A stretch of DNA of 15,161 bases from NCBI GenBank assembly GCA_002419215.1, contig DIFQ01000046.1, positions 2,437 to 17,597 of the forward strand. Reading direction: 5' to 3'. Positions within the stretch are counted from its first letter, which is position 1, and each line of letters opens with the position of its first letter. The position numbers and the translations under genes were made by a program. Positions 13,478-15,161 of the stretch are shown here, in pieces. A model generated the notes under the pieces. That model was not told the origin of the DNA, ran no database searches, and saw only the letters and a program-made list of their open reading frames with translations. Origin of the DNA: Syntrophaceae bacterium UBA5744. GTDB taxonomy: Bacteria; Desulfobacterota; Syntrophia; Syntrophales; UBA2192.

Positions 13478-14353
13478 CTACCCTTTCAGGTATTTGTTGA
13501 ACCAGGCGATGCAGCGGCCCCAGGCGTCCCTCGCGGCCTCGAGCCGGTAACTCGGCCGGTAATCCGCGAAGAAGGCGTGCGGCGCGCCGGGGTAGATCAC
13601 GAATTCGGCTTTCCTTCCGGCGGCCTTCAGGGCCGCCTCCAGTGTCCTGACATCGGCCACGGGGATGCCCAGGTCCTCGGCTCCGTAGAGGCCCAGGACG
13701 GGGGCGCTGATCTTTGCCGCCACATCGAGAGGCCCTTCCGTTCTCACGCCCGGCGTCAGGGCCGGCCTCAGCTGGCCGTACCAGGGTACGGCGGCCTTCA
13801 ACTCGGGGCTGCGGGCCGCATAGAGCAGCGTGTACATGCCGCCGCGGCAGAAACCCGTCATCCCGATCCGGTCGGGCTTCGCAGAGGGATGCTTCTTCGC
13901 CCAGGCGACGATGGCATCCAGGTCGGCCATGACCCGGGCATCGGGAACGGGGTCCACCACCTTGCGCACCGCGTCGAGGTCGGGCAGATGCAGCACGCCG
14001 CCTTCCCTCGCGTAAGGCTCGAAGGTGACGGCCAGGAACCCCTCCCGCGCGAACCTGCGCGTCACGTCCCGGATGTGCTCATGCATCCCGAAGACTTCGG
14101 GAATGACCACGACCACCGGGTATTTCCCCGTTGCGGCAGGCCTGGTCTCATAGACGGGGACCCGGAATCCGTCCGAGGGCACCGTGCCGTCCGAGACGGC
14201 AAGACCCTCCGCGGCCGTGGAGACCACCTTTCCGGCAACCGGGGTTGCCGCCATGGCAAATCCCGCGAGGCCGACGCCCGCTACACCCATCCTGGCGATA
14301 AACTCCCGCCGCGACATTCCGTCATAGGCATTTGCCAGCCAGTCTTCGACCAT
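13478..14353 (-). CDS. Tat-exported dienelactone hydrolase
   Basis: A 291-aa alpha/beta hydrolase. ATG at 14353 is preferred because GGAGG lies 5 nt before it; two upstream in-frame ATGs lack such a site. The N-terminus has a twin-arginine motif SRREF (Arg15, Arg16) and a hydrophobic core (GVAGVGLAGFAMAATPVAG), indicating folded export by Tat. The mature part has the dienelactone hydrolase fold: Glu86 in PEVFGMHEH, nucleophile Cys169 in GFCRGG, Asp227 in YGAEDLGIP and His259 in PGAPHAFF. All triad residues are present, so it should be active. Periplasmic carboxymethylenebutenolidase-type enzymes of this kind may act on lactones or esters rather than on the classical dienelactone. It heads a leftward group with the nitroreductase and cupin genes. 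Confidence 0.92.
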   Translation of the reverse strand: MVEDWLANAYDGMSRREFIARMGVAGVGLAGFAMAATPVAGKVVSTAAEGLAVSDGTVPSDGFRVPVYETRPAATGKYPVVVVIPEVFGMHEHIRDVTRRFAREGFLAVTFEPYAREGGVLHLPDLDAVRKVVDPVPDARVMADLDAIVAWAKKHPSAKPDRIGMTGFCRGGMYTLLYAARSPELKAAVPWYGQLRPALTPGVRTEGPLDVAAKISAPVLGLYGAEDLGIPVADVRTLEAALKAAGRKAEFVIYPGAPHAFFADYRPSYRLEAARDAWGRCIAWFNKYLKG

Positions 14354-14659
14354 GGGAGCCTCCTTTTTTTTCATGGGCACATTATAAAGAGGAAGGTGCG
14401 GGCCTGCTACTTTTTTGTTTTACGATCTTTGATCCTGTATTCCCGTTGCCGCAGCATAGCAGTATGAATGAGGGTTCCGACCACACCGTTTGCGCGATTG
14501 AAAACCATTTGTCCAGGTAAACCAAACGCTCCGTGAAACGTTAAAGATATCAAAGTGTATTTTTCTGCGGGCGTCTCCCGTTTGGTTGCGGCAGGTTTTG
14601 TCGTGCCTGCCCGGCGGGATTTCCGAGACCGGGCTATTGAAGTCCAACGGGGAATGAAT
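14354..14659. other. Divergent intergenic region with inverted repeats
   Basis: This 306-bp region separates the leftward hydrolase gene and the rightward DUF3300 gene. It contains a 9-bp inverted repeat (AACCAAACG 14520-14528, CGTTTGGTT 14579-14587) spanning 50 nt, then two local hairpins: GGCAGG/CCTGCC (14590-14595, 14606-14611) and CCCGG/CCGGG (14610-14614, 14629-14633). They stand just before the DUF3300 start and could structure its 5' UTR. No recognised riboswitch class. Confidence 0.45.
14381..14386 (-). promoter_or_regulatory. Consensus -10 box for the dienelactone hydrolase gene
   Basis: On the minus strand, TATAAT (14386-14381) is a perfect -10 about 28 nt before the ATG. The region 17 nt upstream (TAGCAG) is a poor -35, so an activator may be needed or this may be chance. 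Confidence 0.4.
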
Positions 14660-15161
14660 ATGAACACATTGAAATCCTTCCGGAATATACTGATCGGGTT
14701 CCTGGTCCTTCTGATGGCGATCCCGTCTCCGGTCTTTGCCCAGGAGGGCAAGGCCACTGCGAAGAGGTTCTCCCAGGAAGAGTTGGACCAGGTGCTGGCG
14801 CCCATCGCGCTGTACCCGGATTCGCTCCTTGCCCAGGTCTTCATCGCCTCGACCTATCCCCTGGAAGTGGTGGCGGCGGACCGCTGGGCCAAGCAGAACA
14901 AGGACCTCAAGGGCGAAGCATTGAACAATGCCTTGAGTAAGCAGCCCTGGGATGCCAGCGTGAAGGCCCTCGTTCCTTTCCCCGATGTCCTCTCCATGAT
15001 GAGCCAGAAGCTGGACTGGACCCAGAAGGTGGGTGACGCCTTTCTGGAACAGCAGGCCGATGTCATGGATACCGTCCAGAAACTGCGGAAAAGAGCGGCC
15101 GATGCGGGAAACCTGAAGTCCACGGAGCAGCAGAAGGTGATCGTTGAACGGGAAGTCATCC
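14660..15161 (+). CDS. DUF3300-family exported protein (3' end missing)
   Basis: The frame runs off the window; 167 codons are visible. ATG at 14660 is chosen over ATG 14654 because GGGGA stands 6 nt before it and would abut the other. Residues 1-27 form a Sec signal peptide (cleavage after PVFA). The mature N-terminus is the conserved core of DUF3300: ELDQVLAPIALYPDSLLAQV, then STYPLEVVAADRWAKQNKDL, QPWDASVKALVPFPDVLSMM, LDWTQKVGDAFLEQQADVMD and LRKRAADAGNL. This order matches the family closely. Full-length members commonly continue into a Gln- or low-complexity tail. The family is secreted or periplasmic with no known biochemical activity. Confidence 0.9.
   Translation, partial: MNTLKSFRNILIGFLVLLMAIPSPVFAQEGKATAKRFSQEELDQVLAPIALYPDSLLAQVFIASTYPLEVVAADRWAKQNKDLKGEALNNALSKQPWDASVKALVPFPDVLSMMSQKLDWTQKVGDAFLEQQADVMDTVQKLRKRAADAGNLKSTEQQKVIVEREVI

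Noticed and set aside
14407..14844. A 145-codon minus-strand frame at the right end
   Set aside because: It overlaps the well-supported DUF3300 start and signal peptide on the plus strand and has no family features.
1..15161. CRISPR arrays, tRNA/rRNA genes, insertion sequences, phage genes
   Set aside because: I saw no regularly spaced repeats, no tRNA-like cloverleaf or rRNA segment, and no transposase, integrase or phage structural gene.

Overview
The window is GC-rich bacterial DNA with strong Shine-Dalgarno sites (GGAGG 5-8 nt before most starts). Its gene content includes a [4Fe-4S] flavoprotein of the Isf type, a PAS-PAS-LuxR sensor, a DivIVA-domain protein, an outer-membrane beta-barrel, a Tat-exported hydrolase and lipoproteins. 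Together these suggest a diderm, at least partly anaerobic bacterium, most like Desulfobacterota/'Deltaproteobacteria' (Syntrophia-like). That placement is inference; no rRNA or marker gene is present.

Layout. 1-1449 (+): 3' part of a secreted GH16 glycosidase with five cysteine-rich C-terminal repeats. 1450-1900: convergent gap with a terminator and two palindromes. 1901-3226 (-): membrane-anchored M23 murein endopeptidase. 3361-4281 (-): outer-membrane beta-barrel of the Phenol_MetA_deg type. 4376-4626 (-): a tryptophan attenuator directly upstream of the barrel gene, with promoter, a 25-codon leader peptide carrying four consecutive Trp codons, antiterminator and two tandem terminators. 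4789-5799 (+): DivIVA-domain coiled-coil protein. 5994-6164 (-): 56-aa zinc-ribbon protein with a GTG start, downstream of 6267-7607 (-), a PAS-PAS-LuxR regulator. 7825-8274 (+): chagasin-family cysteine-protease inhibitor lipoprotein, convergent with 8297-9916 (-), a secreted papain-family protease with C-terminal beta/gamma-crystallin motifs. 10275-11742 (+): three-gene run of iron-sulfur flavoprotein, EcsC-like protein and a conserved small protein. 11764-14353 (-): four genes read right to left: Tat-exported dienelactone hydrolase, nitroreductase, cupin and a small exported membrane protein. 14660-end (+): 5' part of a DUF3300 exported protein.

Functional groups. A target protease sits next to its inhibitor family. 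The hydrolase, nitroreductase and cupin look like a small xenobiotic or redox cluster. The most unusual element is the Trp attenuator, which controls no trp biosynthetic gene in this window; the only gene it can read into is the outer-membrane barrel. Its two terminators are arranged so that the 3' arm of the first can pair with the 5' arm of the second, so one ribosome stall could release both.
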